NCBI GenBank assembly: GCA_050730655.1
Contig: JBOHNL010000012.1
Span: forward strand, 124,001-188,000
Origin: JAFEBO01 sp050730655
GTDB lineage: Bacteria; Planctomycetota; Phycisphaerae; Phycisphaerales; UBA1924
Length of the DNA: 64,000 bases
Reading direction: 5' to 3'
Made by a program: the position numbers and the translations under genes. Below the pieces are notes generated by a model. The model ran no database searches and was not told the DNA's origin. It saw only the letters and a list, made by a program, of their open reading frames with translations. Shown one piece after another: positions 1 through 8,400 of this stretch (its first letter is position 1; every line of letters begins with the position of its first letter).

Positions 1-1
1 C

Positions 2-1054
2 AATGTGCTGCGGCGCTTTGATGTTGCGAAGACGATCGAGTTCTTCGCGCAACGAGGTGTCGAACTCAAGCGTGAAGAATCGGGCAAGCTGTTTCCGGTC
101 AGCGATGATGGGCGAACGGTGCTCGATGCGCTCCTTGGTTCTGCGGCAAATGCCGGGGTATCAATCCTGAATCCGTGGCGCGTGGCCAGAATCGAAAAAT
201 CGGATGGTGGCTTTGCCATTCGGCGCGAAGACGGCGACGACATCGTGCTCGCGCGCCGCGTGATTCTCGCAACCGGTGGCAGAAGCTTGCCCAAAACCGG
301 CTCGGACGGTTTAGGGTTTGAAATCGCAAAATCGCTGGGCCATTCGATTACGCCTCGAGTCTTCCCGGCTCTCGTGCCGCTCACGATCCCAAAGGATCAC
401 TGGCTCACCGAACTCAGCGGCGTTACGCTGCCCGCTGCTCTCGAACTTCGTGCTCCCGGCGGCAAGAAGCTCGTGAGCTTCACCAATTCCACGCTCATCA
501 CCCACTTCGGCCTTTCGGGTCCCGGCGTGCTGGACATGAGCAGGTACTACACCGACGCGAAGTTGAGCGGAGGCACCGGAGCCTCTCCCATTTTGGTACT
601 GAATTGGCTTCCGGCAGAGACTTTGGATTCCGCAGATGCAGGCCTTGCCGCGGCCGGACGTACGCGCGGAATGTCGGTGTTGCGGTACTTGGAGGGGAAG
701 CTGGCGGAGCGCGTGGTTCGTGCGATCTGTGCAGGGGTTGGAATCGACCCCGGCGCATCGCTGAGCGAGATGGCGAAGGACAAACGCCGCGTGCTCGCGG
801 CCGCGCTGACCGAGTTGCCGCTGCCCATCACCGGCGATCGGGGCTATCTGTTTGCGGAGGCGACAGCGGGGGGCGTGCCCCTCGCAGAGGTGAAGCTCGA
901 AACGATGGAGAGCCGGGTTTGTCCCGGGCTTCATATCTGCGGCGAACTCTGCGACGTGGACGGGCGCGTGGGCGGGTTCAATTTTCAGTGGGCATGGGCG
1001 AGCGGGTTTGTTGCCGGGACGGGCGCGGCGGCCAGTCTTGCCGTGCCCGACTGA
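2..1054 (+). CDS. BaiN/HI0933-like FAD-dependent oxidoreductase, 5' end cut by the window
   Basis: The reading frame is open from the first bases to the TGA at 1054, giving about 350 residues. Family members are about 400 residues long, and the missing N-terminus would hold the Rossmann FAD-binding glycine motif. Visible family features are VILATGG near residue 87, the segment 'LITHFGLSGPGVLDMS' and the C-terminal 'CGELCDVDGRVGGFNFQWAW' that closes over the FAD. The family is annotated as NAD(P)/FAD-dependent or aminoacetone oxidase-like flavoprotein; the substrate here cannot be told from sequence. The aroDE start lies 34 bp downstream on the same strand. The GTG at 5 is probably an internal codon, not the true start. 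Confidence 0.85.
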   Translation, partial: NVLRRFDVAKTIEFFAQRGVELKREESGKLFPVSDDGRTVLDALLGSAANAGVSILNPWRVARIEKSDGGFAIRREDGDDIVLARRVILATGGRSLPKTGSDGLGFEIAKSLGHSITPRVFPALVPLTIPKDHWLTELSGVTLPAALELRAPGGKKLVSFTNSTLITHFGLSGPGVLDMSRYYTDAKLSGGTGASPILVLNWLPAETLDSADAGLAAAGRTRGMSVLRYLEGKLAERVVRAICAGVGIDPGASLSEMAKDKRRVLAAALTELPLPITGDRGYLFAEATAGGVPLAEVKLETMESRVCPGLHICGELCDVDGRVGGFNFQWAWASGFVAGTGAAASLAVPD

Positions 1055-1088
1055 GCGAATTCATCGCGATTCAACGTACACTCGACCC

Positions 1089-2798
1089 GTGACACTTCTT
1101 TGCGTCCCCATCATGGTTCACGATCCGGCGCTGGCTCTTTCGGAGGCCGCGAACGCCAAGCAGGCGGGCGCGGACATTGTCGAGTTCCGCATCGACGAGT
1201 TTTTCGATCCCGCCGCGGCAGAGGCTGATCCCGATCGGCAGGAGCGCGAGATTGCCAAGCTCGTTCGCGAAAGTCCACTTCCCTGCATCGTGACGTGCCG
1301 CTCTTCGAAAGAAGGTGGGGGGTATTCGGGCAGCGAAGATGATCGCGTTTCGATGTATGTGCGTTTGGCCTCGGGTGATCGCAAGGGCACGCTGCCACCT
1401 CGGTATTTGGACATTGAATTTTCCGCGACTTCCGCTCCGGATGTCGGCGGACGTATTGCGAAAATGATGACAGGTGCAACCGAGCGAGACAACTCGAGCG
1501 GACTCATCGTGTCTGCACACGACTTTCAGGGGCGGCCGAACGATCTCACCAGGCGTGTTCTCGCAATGCGTGCGGATGGTTTTGCGAGCGTGATCAAGAT
1601 CGCGTATCGAGCGCGTTCGCTTCGCGACAATCTCGAGTTGTTCGAAATTCTGCGCGAGTCGGATCGGCCGACGATCGCGCTCGGCATGGGAGAATTCGGA
1701 CTGATGAGCCGCGTGCTCGCGCCAAAATTTGGCGGTTTTCTCACCTTCGCAAGTCTGCGGCCGGAGACTGTGACGGCGCCTGGCCAGCCAAAGGTGGCGG
1801 ACTTGCTCGAGTTGTACCGATTCCGCGCGATCCGGAAAACGACAAAGGTGTACGGTGTGATCGGATGGCCGGTCGGGCACTCGATGTCGCCGCTGGTTCA
1901 CAACGCCGTCTTCGGTGAGCACAAGTTTGACGGCGTCTATTTGCCGCTGCCGGTCCCGAGTTCGGACAACAACGACAATGAAGCAACATATGCCAGCTTC
2001 AAAGCCACGATCGGTGCGATGATCGATGATCCGCGGCTCGATTTCTGCGGGGCGAGCGTCACAATCCCGCACAAGGAAAATCTGGTGCGCTTCGCACGGG
2101 AGCGCTTGAAAGCAGATCCCGGCATCTGGTCGCTCGATGCGATCTCGCTTGCAACAGGCGCTGCAAACTCACTCTTAATTGAGCGTGAAGGCGAGACTGT
2201 TATGCGGGCGCGCGTGTTCAACACCGATGTTCCGGCGGCGGTCGCGCCGCTGCGGACCGCGCTTCGTGAACTAGAAGGAAAATCGATCGCCGTCGTGGGC
2301 GCGGGCGGAGTTGCACGTGGGATCGCGTTCGGACTGGCGCAAGCGGGGGCGACGGTAACCGTTTTCAATCGCGATCTCTCGCGCGCCGAAGAAGTCGTGG
2401 CAACGCTTTCACGCCACGTTTCAGGCATCGGCAACCTTCGTGCCGCGGCCATTGAAACACTTGAAACGTCTGCAATCTTCGATGCTTACGTCAATTGCAC
2501 GCCTGTCGGGATGACAGCCGGGCCGAATCCCGCGGGAATTGTGGTCCCAATCGACAAGTTGGTGAGTTCCGCAACGAACTCCGGAAACAAGCGAGCGACC
2601 AGCGTCGTATTGGACACGGTCTACAACCCGATTCAAACTCCGCTGATTGCAGCGGCCACGAGTGCGGGTTGGACGACGATAGACGGCGTCACGATGTTCG
2701 TAGAGCAAGCGGCGCTGCAATCTGAAGCGTGGACCGGACGATCCGCTCCGCGCCAGTTGATGGACCGACTCGTCCGCGCAAAGTTGAATCGATCCTGA
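1089..2798 (+). CDS. aroDE: Bifunctional 3-dehydroquinate dehydratase (type I) / shikimate dehydrogenase
   Basis: The protein of 569 residues joins two consecutive shikimate-pathway enzymes. Residues about 1-240 are a type I dehydroquinase, with 'VEFRIDEFF', the catalytic His in 'VSAHDFQ' and the Schiff-base Lys in 'VIKIA'. Residues about 255-569 are shikimate dehydrogenase: 'GVIGWPVGHSMSPLVHN' for shikimate binding, catalytic Lys in 'SVTIPHKENL', 'NTD', the NADP Rossmann motif 'VVGAGGVARG', 'NCTPVGM' and 'DGVTMFVEQAA'. I chose the GTG at 1089 because it places 'TLLCVPIM', the first dehydroquinase strand, at the N-terminus; the longer frame from 1008 would overlap the upstream gene. The AroD-AroE order is the one known from plants, Chlamydia and planctomycetes. 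Confidence 0.95.
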   Translation: MTLLCVPIMVHDPALALSEAANAKQAGADIVEFRIDEFFDPAAAEADPDRQEREIAKLVRESPLPCIVTCRSSKEGGGYSGSEDDRVSMYVRLASGDRKGTLPPRYLDIEFSATSAPDVGGRIAKMMTGATERDNSSGLIVSAHDFQGRPNDLTRRVLAMRADGFASVIKIAYRARSLRDNLELFEILRESDRPTIALGMGEFGLMSRVLAPKFGGFLTFASLRPETVTAPGQPKVADLLELYRFRAIRKTTKVYGVIGWPVGHSMSPLVHNAVFGEHKFDGVYLPLPVPSSDNNDNEATYASFKATIGAMIDDPRLDFCGASVTIPHKENLVRFARERLKADPGIWSLDAISLATGAANSLLIEREGETVMRARVFNTDVPAAVAPLRTALRELEGKSIAVVGAGGVARGIAFGLAQAGATVTVFNRDLSRAEEVVATLSRHVSGIGNLRAAAIETLETSAIFDAYVNCTPVGMTAGPNPAGIVVPIDKLVSSATNSGNKRATSVVLDTVYNPIQTPLIAAATSAGWTTIDGVTMFVEQAALQSEAWTGRSAPRQLMDRLVRAKLNRS

Positions 2799-2874
2799 AC
2801 ACTTGTGCCGAAAGCGGCGCTGAAGACCAGAAGGGGTTTCGCGAAGAACGCAAAAGAGGATGGGAGGGAGTGGC

Positions 2875-3204
2875 ATGCTGTACGCGCCGATCCTGTATCC
2901 GAAGACTTATGCCGCGTTTCTTGTTGTTGCCGCGATGGACGTGATCTGCACGTGGATCGTGCTCGCTCTTGGAGGGCGCGAGATCAACGCCTTCGCGAAC
3001 ATGTTCCTCCAGCGATGGGATGTGCACGGCTTGCTCGCGCTGAAATTCAGCGTGTGCGTGATGGTGCTGCTCACGTGCGAATTTGTCGGTCGTCGTCGGC
3101 CCGAGACGGCGGTGCGTCTCGCGATTGCCGCGCTCGTCCTCAATATCTTTCCGGTGGTCGTCGGGGCGATTCAGCTTGTCGGCTTTCTTGCCACGCGACC
3201 CTAA
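2875..3204 (+). CDS. Small integral membrane protein, DUF5658-like
   Basis: The protein has 109 residues and about three hydrophobic helices (roughly 14-35, 50-72 and 83-105). The segment 'AMDVICTWIVLALGGREINA' resembles the start of DUF5658 proteins (Asp in the first helix, then a glycine and a glutamate followed by Asn). The start is set at 2875 because GGGAGGGAG lies a few bases upstream; a closer ATG at 2860 would put that site inside the gene. No function is known for this family. The gene is convergent with the FabZ-like gene that ends at 3220. Confidence 0.6.
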   Translation: MLYAPILYPKTYAAFLVVAAMDVICTWIVLALGGREINAFANMFLQRWDVHGLLALKFSVCVMVLLTCEFVGRRRPETAVRLAIAALVLNIFPVVVGAIQLVGFLATRP

Positions 3205-3219
3205 GGCCGGTGAGTGCCC

Positions 3220-3744
3220 TCACCACGCGCCGGCAACACCGCTCGAACGCAGTAGCGTCTTGAATGATTCGCCGAACACAAAGTTGTGCTCGGGGAATTT
3301 CTCGCCGCCCATGTTGTTGTCGAGGTGGCTGAACATCAGATCGATGCGTCCCACAGCTGCAACAGTTGTGCTGCTGCCGCTCGCGGCATGTTCGAGCAGC
3401 TCGATCGTGCCGGTCGTCGCAGCGCCGACTTTGTCCATCTGCTGAATGGTCGCGGTGTAGCGAAGAGTCTGGCCGGGAAATGCGTCGCGTTCCAACTCAA
3501 ATTTGCCCACCTTGGCGAGGATGACTTTCTCCCGAAACTCCTCAGCGTGGCCGACCAGAATTCCCGCTGTCTGCGCACAACCTTCAACGATCAGGCTGGC
3601 GGGCATCACGGGAATCGCCGGCCGCTCGGCGGTCGCCGGAAAGTGATCGTGGAGATGATCTTCCGCGAGGCTGACATGCTTGATCGCGACCAGCCTTTGC
3701 CGGGGCACCAGTTCGACGACGCGATCGATCCACATCCAGCGCAT
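3220..3744 (-). CDS. 3-hydroxyacyl-ACP dehydratase-like hot-dog protein
   Basis: This 174-residue FabA/FabZ-type hot-dog protein is expected to remove water from 3-hydroxyacyl-ACP. The start 'MRWMWIDRVVEL' is the usual FabZ beginning (Met, Trp/Phe, Asp-Arg). The catalytic His lies in 'LHDHFPA' near residue 34 and the acidic residue in 'SLIVEGCAQTAG' near 54. It is the third gene of a minus-strand group, 41 bp after the acyl carrier protein, with a second FabZ-like gene first. Two divergent FabZ paralogues around one ACP suggest a dedicated acyl-chain pathway; the product is unknown. Confidence 0.8.
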   Translation of the reverse strand: MRWMWIDRVVELVPRQRLVAIKHVSLAEDHLHDHFPATAERPAIPVMPASLIVEGCAQTAGILVGHAEEFREKVILAKVGKFELERDAFPGQTLRYTATIQQMDKVGAATTGTIELLEHAASGSSTTVAAVGRIDLMFSHLDNNMGGEKFPEHNFVFGESFKTLLRSSGVAGAW

Positions 3745-3785
3745 GAGTTTGGGGGGTGGGGGAGTTGAGGGTGTGCAGAAGGTAA

Positions 3786-4172
3786 TTACTTGGCCGCGAG
3801 CTTGCGCTCGACGAAGGTCACAAGCGCGTCGACCGTGAACACTTCGGCGACTTTGGTGATCTGCGGATCGGCCTCAAACTTCGAAAAATCCGCGTGGGGG
3901 AGGCGAGCCTTCAGAGCGGTGAGGCCCTTGGACGTGACTTTGCCTTCCTTCACATACTCGGGATCCTGCGCGACGTTTTCGGGGAAGAGTTCGCCCTGCG
4001 CGATCTTGAACCCGAACTGCTGCTCAAGTTTGAACACGATGTCCAGGAAGTCGATCGACTCGGCGCCGAGGTCGGTGGTCAACCGCGACTGCGGCTTTAC
4101 ATCGTCCTCGTCCACGGCGAGCGCGTCGACCAATACGTCCCGGACCTTCGCGAAGATTTCGTCTCGTGTCAT
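3786..4172 (-). CDS. Acyl carrier protein with an insertion before the last helix
   Basis: The protein has 128 residues, against about 78 in ordinary AcpP. The phosphopantetheine attachment Ser is in 'DLGAESIDFLDIVFKLE' (about residue 40), a canonical ACP helix II. An insertion of about 40 residues ('GELFPENVAQDPEYVKEG' through 'KARLPHADF') separates this from the final helix that starts at 'FTVDALVTFVERKLA'. It is flanked on the same strand by two FabZ-like dehydratase genes, 83 bp after the first and 41 bp before the second, and is likely their carrier. The role of the insertion is unknown. Confidence 0.9.
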   Translation of the reverse strand: MTRDEIFAKVRDVLVDALAVDEDDVKPQSRLTTDLGAESIDFLDIVFKLEQQFGFKIAQGELFPENVAQDPEYVKEGKVTSKGLTALKARLPHADFSKFEADPQITKVAEVFTVDALVTFVERKLAAK

Positions 4173-4255
4173 GCGTGCTGATTCCGTTTCCGCAGATGAG
4201 TGCGGCCGGCAAACCCGGAGTCCGCGATGATAGCCGCCGGGATGTTGGTCCAGGT

Positions 4256-4654
4256 CTATCGGCGCACCGGTCGAAGCGCAAACTTGCCTGAAACCGCGAC
4301 TTTGGGCTCGCCGGCGTTTCCCGAATGCGTGACGAGATGCGCCTCGCCCTTGAATTCGATCATGCCGCCATCGAGTTTTTTATGCAGATCGACCGTCACC
4401 CGAAGCGTGCTGCCCGGACGAACGAACGCGCCGTACTTGAGCACACGGACCTGTCCCAGCACCAGCGGGGTCTCGGTCGGCCCGGCAAGGCGGCGGGCCG
4501 CCTGCACCATGGCCTCCAGCATCATCACGCCGGGGAGAACCGGATAACCCGGAAAATGATCCAGCAAATATTCCTCGGCATTGCTCACATGCTTGTGGGT
4601 CACAATCCGGGTTGGGCTTTGCTCGACGACTGCGTCGACCAGATCAAAGTGCAT
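4256..4654 (-). CDS. FabZ-like 3-hydroxyacyl-ACP dehydratase
   Basis: This 132-residue hot-dog dehydratase has the catalytic pair in the classic arrangement: His in 'LLDHFPGYPVLPGVMMLEAM' and Glu in the same stretch, then 'VQAA'. I start it at the ATG at 4654 ('MHFDLVDAVVEQ'), which matches the FabZ N-terminus; the frame runs on to 4705 but that would overlap the divergent recO start. It is first in a minus-strand group with the acyl carrier protein and a second dehydratase. Only 44 bp separate it from recO, so the two divergent promoters must overlap. It could be the housekeeping fabZ or part of a specialised lipid pathway. Confidence 0.85.
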   Translation of the reverse strand: MHFDLVDAVVEQSPTRIVTHKHVSNAEEYLLDHFPGYPVLPGVMMLEAMVQAARRLAGPTETPLVLGQVRVLKYGAFVRPGSTLRVTVDLHKKLDGGMIEFKGEAHLVTHSGNAGEPKVAVSGKFALRPVRR

Positions 4655-4698
4655 GCGGGAGGATATTCGCCAGGGGCGGAGGTGGCGCACAGAACGAG

Positions 4699-5490
4699 AT
4701 GGCAACTGTGGTTCGTCCGATCGCTCCTGCGGTTACCTATTTTTCCGCCTTGGCGACAGTGCACGACGACGCCTTTTGCATCCGCGTGTGGGACTGGTCG
4801 GAAACGAGCCAGACTGTCTCACTTTTTTGCCGCATGCACGGCGTGGTGCGAGGACTTGCGAAAGGGGCCAAGCGCGACGAGGCGCGATTTTCCGGTGGAT
4901 TTGAATTGCTCACCCGTGGGCAGGTCGGCATGATCTTGAAGTCGTCCGATGCGATGGCGACGCTGACTTCGTGGGATCTGAATCAGACATTTCCGGGCGC
5001 TCGCGTCAATCTTCCGTCGTTCTACAGCTCGATGGCGATGCTCGATCTCGTTCACCACATGGTGCGCGATCACGATCCCCACGCGGCCCTCTTTGATTCA
5101 CTCTCCGTTGCGGCAAGCTCCCTCGGAAGTGCCGACCGAACCATCCCGGCTCTGGTTGGCTTCCTTTGGAGCGTGCTCACCGAAGCAGGTTACCGCCCCG
5201 AATTGGACCTCGATGTGCGGACATCGAAGCCGCTCGATGCGGGGGCGCCGCTCGCGTTCGACGCGAAGCTTGGCGGCTTCACAAGGTGGGAAAAAAATGT
5301 GGCAGAGGAAGGCTGGCGTGCTCGACCACAAACGCTGGAACTGCTTCGAAGCCTTTCAGAGAGCAAACCCGCGTTGGGCGCGTCCGATGACGTGCTTCGT
5401 GCCGGAAAACTGCTCTACGCGTACGTCCGAGAAACGGCCGGAGCGCCAATCCCGTCGGTCGAGCGCGCGCTTCAGGTTCTTTCTGGTTAA
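4699..5490 (+). CDS. recO: DNA repair protein RecO
   Basis: The protein of 263 residues fits RecO, which loads RecA with RecF/RecR and anneals single strands in gap repair. The N-terminal OB-fold shows 'DWSETSQTVSLFCRMHGVVR' then 'LAKGAKR', the standard RecO signature, followed by 'FSGGFELLTRGQV'. The C-terminal helical part is present. I see no four-Cys zinc cluster, as is also true of several other RecO proteins. The start at 4699 (ATG, 'MATVVRPIAP') avoids overlap with the divergent FabZ-like gene. Confidence 0.85.
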   Translation: MATVVRPIAPAVTYFSALATVHDDAFCIRVWDWSETSQTVSLFCRMHGVVRGLAKGAKRDEARFSGGFELLTRGQVGMILKSSDAMATLTSWDLNQTFPGARVNLPSFYSSMAMLDLVHHMVRDHDPHAALFDSLSVAASSLGSADRTIPALVGFLWSVLTEAGYRPELDLDVRTSKPLDAGAPLAFDAKLGGFTRWEKNVAEEGWRARPQTLELLRSLSESKPALGASDDVLRAGKLLYAYVRETAGAPIPSVERALQVLSG

Positions 5491-5599
5491 GCACTTTCAA
5501 ATTTGACGGTTCAGCGGCATCGTTCCCGCGCCGATAGGGAGATATCCCGGGGATGCCAGGTGGTATTCGCGGGAGCTTCGATCCACGCACAGAAGAGCC

Positions 5600-7081
5600 A
5601 TGGACCACGAGATCATCGAGGAAATCCTGAGTTGCTCGTCGCTGCCGTCGCTTCCGGCGGTTGCGCTCCGCGTGGTGGAATTGACGTCCAACGTCGATGT
5701 GAAACTCCCCGAACTCGCGACCACTATCCAGAACGATCAGGGCCTGTCGTCAAAGGTCTTGCGCACCGTGAACTCTTCGTTCTACGGATTGCCCAATCGG
5801 TGCGCCAGCATCAACAAGGCCCTGGTGCTTCTTGGCCTCGGCCCGGTGAAATCGCTGGCTCTGAGTTTTTCGCTGATCGGCTCGATCGGTGACCAGGACG
5901 ACGGCTTCGACTATCAGAACTACTGGCGTCGCGGGCTGTACACCGCCGTCGCCGCAAAGGTTATCGCCGACCATCTCAAGCTGCCGTGCGCCGACGAGGC
6001 ATTCCTCGCCGGGCTCCTTCAGGACATCGGCGTCATCGCGATGCACCGCGCACTCGGGTTCCGCTATGCGGAAGTCACCGAGGCCGCCGCGGGCGATCAT
6101 CGCCAGCTCGTCAAGTGCGAAATTGGCGCGTTCGAAGTGCAGCATCCCGAAATCGGCGCGATGCTCGCGCAGCGATGGAAGTTCCCTGACGAGCTCATCA
6201 TGCCGGTGCGCTATCACGAGCGACCGACCGCCGCGCCGCAGGGATATCACGAGATTGTGCGCGTGATCGGTCTGGGCAATCTTGCTCACGACGCGATGAC
6301 CGACGCCGATCCGGGCGCCGCCCTCCGCAAGCTCCATCAGCGCGCCGATCAGTGGTTCAACATCAAGTTCGACGCGATGCAGGTACTTGTCAGAAAGATC
6401 GCCGACGGCGCGAAGGACATGTCCTCGCTCCTGAGGCTCGATACCGGCGCTCATCCCGATGCCGAATCGATCGTGCGTGAAGCTGAAACGCAGCTGATGG
6501 GCATGGCCAATTCCGGCGGCGCCCAGGCGCAGACGCTCGATAATCTGCTTATCGATTCAAAGCAGTTCGATCCGCTCACGGGCGCGGTTGGCCGCGCCGG
6601 ATTCGATCTTGCGCTCAAGCGAGCCTTCGAGCTGTCGGCCACGACAAACGAACCGCTCGCTCTTGTGCAGGTCGCGCTCGACGGATTGCAGAAAGCCGCC
6701 ACGAAGATCGGTACTTCCGCCGGCGACGAGACCGTCAACGCGTGCATCGTCCTCCTCCGGAAGCACTTCGCGTCGCTCGGAGGCGTGATCTGCAAGCTGG
6801 GCGGTGACTTGTTCGCAGTCGTCCTGTACGGAGCCGCCGGCAAAGCAGCCCATCGGTCCGCGGAAGAGTTCCGCACCTCGTTTGACAAGGCCACGATGAC
6901 CTGGCCTCTGGGCGGCGGCTCGGTCAAGGCGTCGATCGGCGTCTCCTCCCACGAGCCCGGCACACAAACCGTTCATCCGGGTTTGCAGCAACTCGTGATC
7001 GCATCGGTGAATGCCTTGAAGACCGCCCGTTCCTCCGGCCAAGCCATCGCCACAATCGGCGCCGAACGCGCCGCGGCGTGA
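5600..7081 (+). CDS. HDOD-domain protein with a degenerate GGDEF domain
   Basis: Residues about 10-205 form an HDOD domain: 'LPSLPAVALRVVELTSN', 'IQNDQGLSSKVLRTVNSSFY' and 'ALVLLGLGPVKSLALS', and 'FLAGLLQDIGV' where true HD phosphodiesterases have HD. Residues about 310-470 resemble a GGDEF domain: 'FDPLTGAVGRAGFDLALKRA', then 'ICKLGGDLFAVVLYG' in place of the GG(D/E)EF signature, so cyclase activity is unlikely. The C-terminal domain may bind a nucleotide or act structurally. HDOD proteins take part in signalling and chemotaxis-like regulation; the partner is not visible here. It is convergent with the M16 peptidase gene, 1 bp apart. Confidence 0.8.
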   Translation: MDHEIIEEILSCSSLPSLPAVALRVVELTSNVDVKLPELATTIQNDQGLSSKVLRTVNSSFYGLPNRCASINKALVLLGLGPVKSLALSFSLIGSIGDQDDGFDYQNYWRRGLYTAVAAKVIADHLKLPCADEAFLAGLLQDIGVIAMHRALGFRYAEVTEAAAGDHRQLVKCEIGAFEVQHPEIGAMLAQRWKFPDELIMPVRYHERPTAAPQGYHEIVRVIGLGNLAHDAMTDADPGAALRKLHQRADQWFNIKFDAMQVLVRKIADGAKDMSSLLRLDTGAHPDAESIVREAETQLMGMANSGGAQAQTLDNLLIDSKQFDPLTGAVGRAGFDLALKRAFELSATTNEPLALVQVALDGLQKAATKIGTSAGDETVNACIVLLRKHFASLGGVICKLGGDLFAVVLYGAAGKAAHRSAEEFRTSFDKATMTWPLGGGSVKASIGVSSHEPGTQTVHPGLQQLVIASVNALKTARSSGQAIATIGAERAAA

Positions 7082-7082
7082 T

Positions 7083-8321
7083 TCACTCGGCCTTGTCGGG
7101 CGTCAACACACCAATCGTCGCAGGCATCAGCGGAAACTGCTCGGCCACCGTGCGGAGTTCCTGCAGCGTCACGCGGCCAATCCGTTCCACTTCATCGTCG
7201 AGCGATTCGTAGCGGCCCAGGGCCACCCACGAACGCCCAACACGCTGCATCCGGTCTCCGGGGCGTTCGCCTCCGACCGTTGCGGCCGTGAGCACCTTAT
7301 TGCGCAGGCGATCCAGGTCGTCCTCGGTCAAACTCTGCGAAAGGCTCGCGATCTCTTTTTGGATGACCGCCTGAATCTCCGGAATCCGGCCCGGTTCACC
7401 CGCGGCGAAGATGTAGTAGTCGCCAGCCCCGTCGTGCGCATCAAAGCCGGACTGCGCGTCTTCGGCCAGCCCGGATTCAACCAGCGCCCAGTGGAGGCGG
7501 CTGTTGTCCGGCGCACCGAGAATCTGCGCCAACATCGCCGCGGCATAACGCCGATCGTCATCCGCCGCGGGCGCGGGTGCCATGCCGAGCAAGTAGCCCC
7601 GCGCGACCTTGGCATCAGTCATGCGGACTTCGACCGGAGCCTGTCCATACCGAGCGACCGGCGCCGTGCGTCCGGCCGGCTTCGTCGGCGACCAGGAACC
7701 GCAGAGCGACTCGATGTGATCGCACGTCTTGTTGAAGTCGATGTTGCCGGCAAGCGAAACGGTCGTGTTGTCGGCCGAATAGCGTTGGCCGAAGTAGCTG
7801 CGCATCTGCTCGCTCGTCAATTCCTTGATCGTGTCGGCCGTGCCGAGCACGCGATGTCCGAGCGGGTGCGGCGCATAGTGACGATCAGTCACCGCCTCGA
7901 ACAAGACCCAGAACGGATTGTCCTTGTACATCGCGATCTCTTCGAGAATCACGGATTTCTCGGTATCGAAGTCGGCCTGACGCAGCGCCGGCCTCATCAT
8001 GCGGGCCAGGAGCTCGATCGAACGCGGCGCGTGCTCGGGGAGCGACGACGCATAGAAACACGTCATCTCGCTTGTCGTGTAGGCATTGTTCTTCGCGCCG
8101 ATCTCGTCGAACGCGCGGTTGAGCTGCTCGGCAGAGATGCTCTCTGTCCCCTTGAACATCATGTGTTCCAGGAAGTGGCTGACTCCCATCACGACAGGCA
8201 GCTCATCGCGAGCGCCGGTCTTCACGAAGAAACCGGCGGAGACGGTTGCCGCGCTCGGATCTGTTTCCGCGACGATCGTGAGTCCGTTTGCGAGAACACG
8301 CTGTTGAAACTGAATCGGCAT
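7083..8321 (-). CDS. M16 family zinc peptidase (processing-peptidase type)
   Basis: This protein of 412 residues is a single-unit M16B peptidase. The inverted zinc motif HxxEH is 'GVSHFLEHMMFKGT' near residues 47-60 and the third ligand Glu is in 'DTEKSVILEEIAMYKDNP' about 75 residues later. The rest shows the family's 'YTTSEMTCFY', 'RYSADNTTVSLAGN' and the glycine-rich C-terminal half. No signal peptide is visible, so it is probably cytoplasmic, like the YmxG/PqqL-related enzymes. It probably degrades or processes peptides; the natural substrate is not evident. Confidence 0.9.
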   Translation of the reverse strand: MPIQFQQRVLANGLTIVAETDPSAATVSAGFFVKTGARDELPVVMGVSHFLEHMMFKGTESISAEQLNRAFDEIGAKNNAYTTSEMTCFYASSLPEHAPRSIELLARMMRPALRQADFDTEKSVILEEIAMYKDNPFWVLFEAVTDRHYAPHPLGHRVLGTADTIKELTSEQMRSYFGQRYSADNTTVSLAGNIDFNKTCDHIESLCGSWSPTKPAGRTAPVARYGQAPVEVRMTDAKVARGYLLGMAPAPAADDDRRYAAAMLAQILGAPDNSRLHWALVESGLAEDAQSGFDAHDGAGDYYIFAAGEPGRIPEIQAVIQKEIASLSQSLTEDDLDRLRNKVLTAATVGGERPGDRMQRVGRSWVALGRYESLDDEVERIGRVTLQELRTVAEQFPLMPATIGVLTPDKAE

Positions 8322-8400
8322 GGCCCAGTTTAATCGCCTCGTGCGTTCCGCGTTGTCAAGAAAGCGGGTGGCGGGGGTGGGCTGGGAGAGGGGGTGGGGC

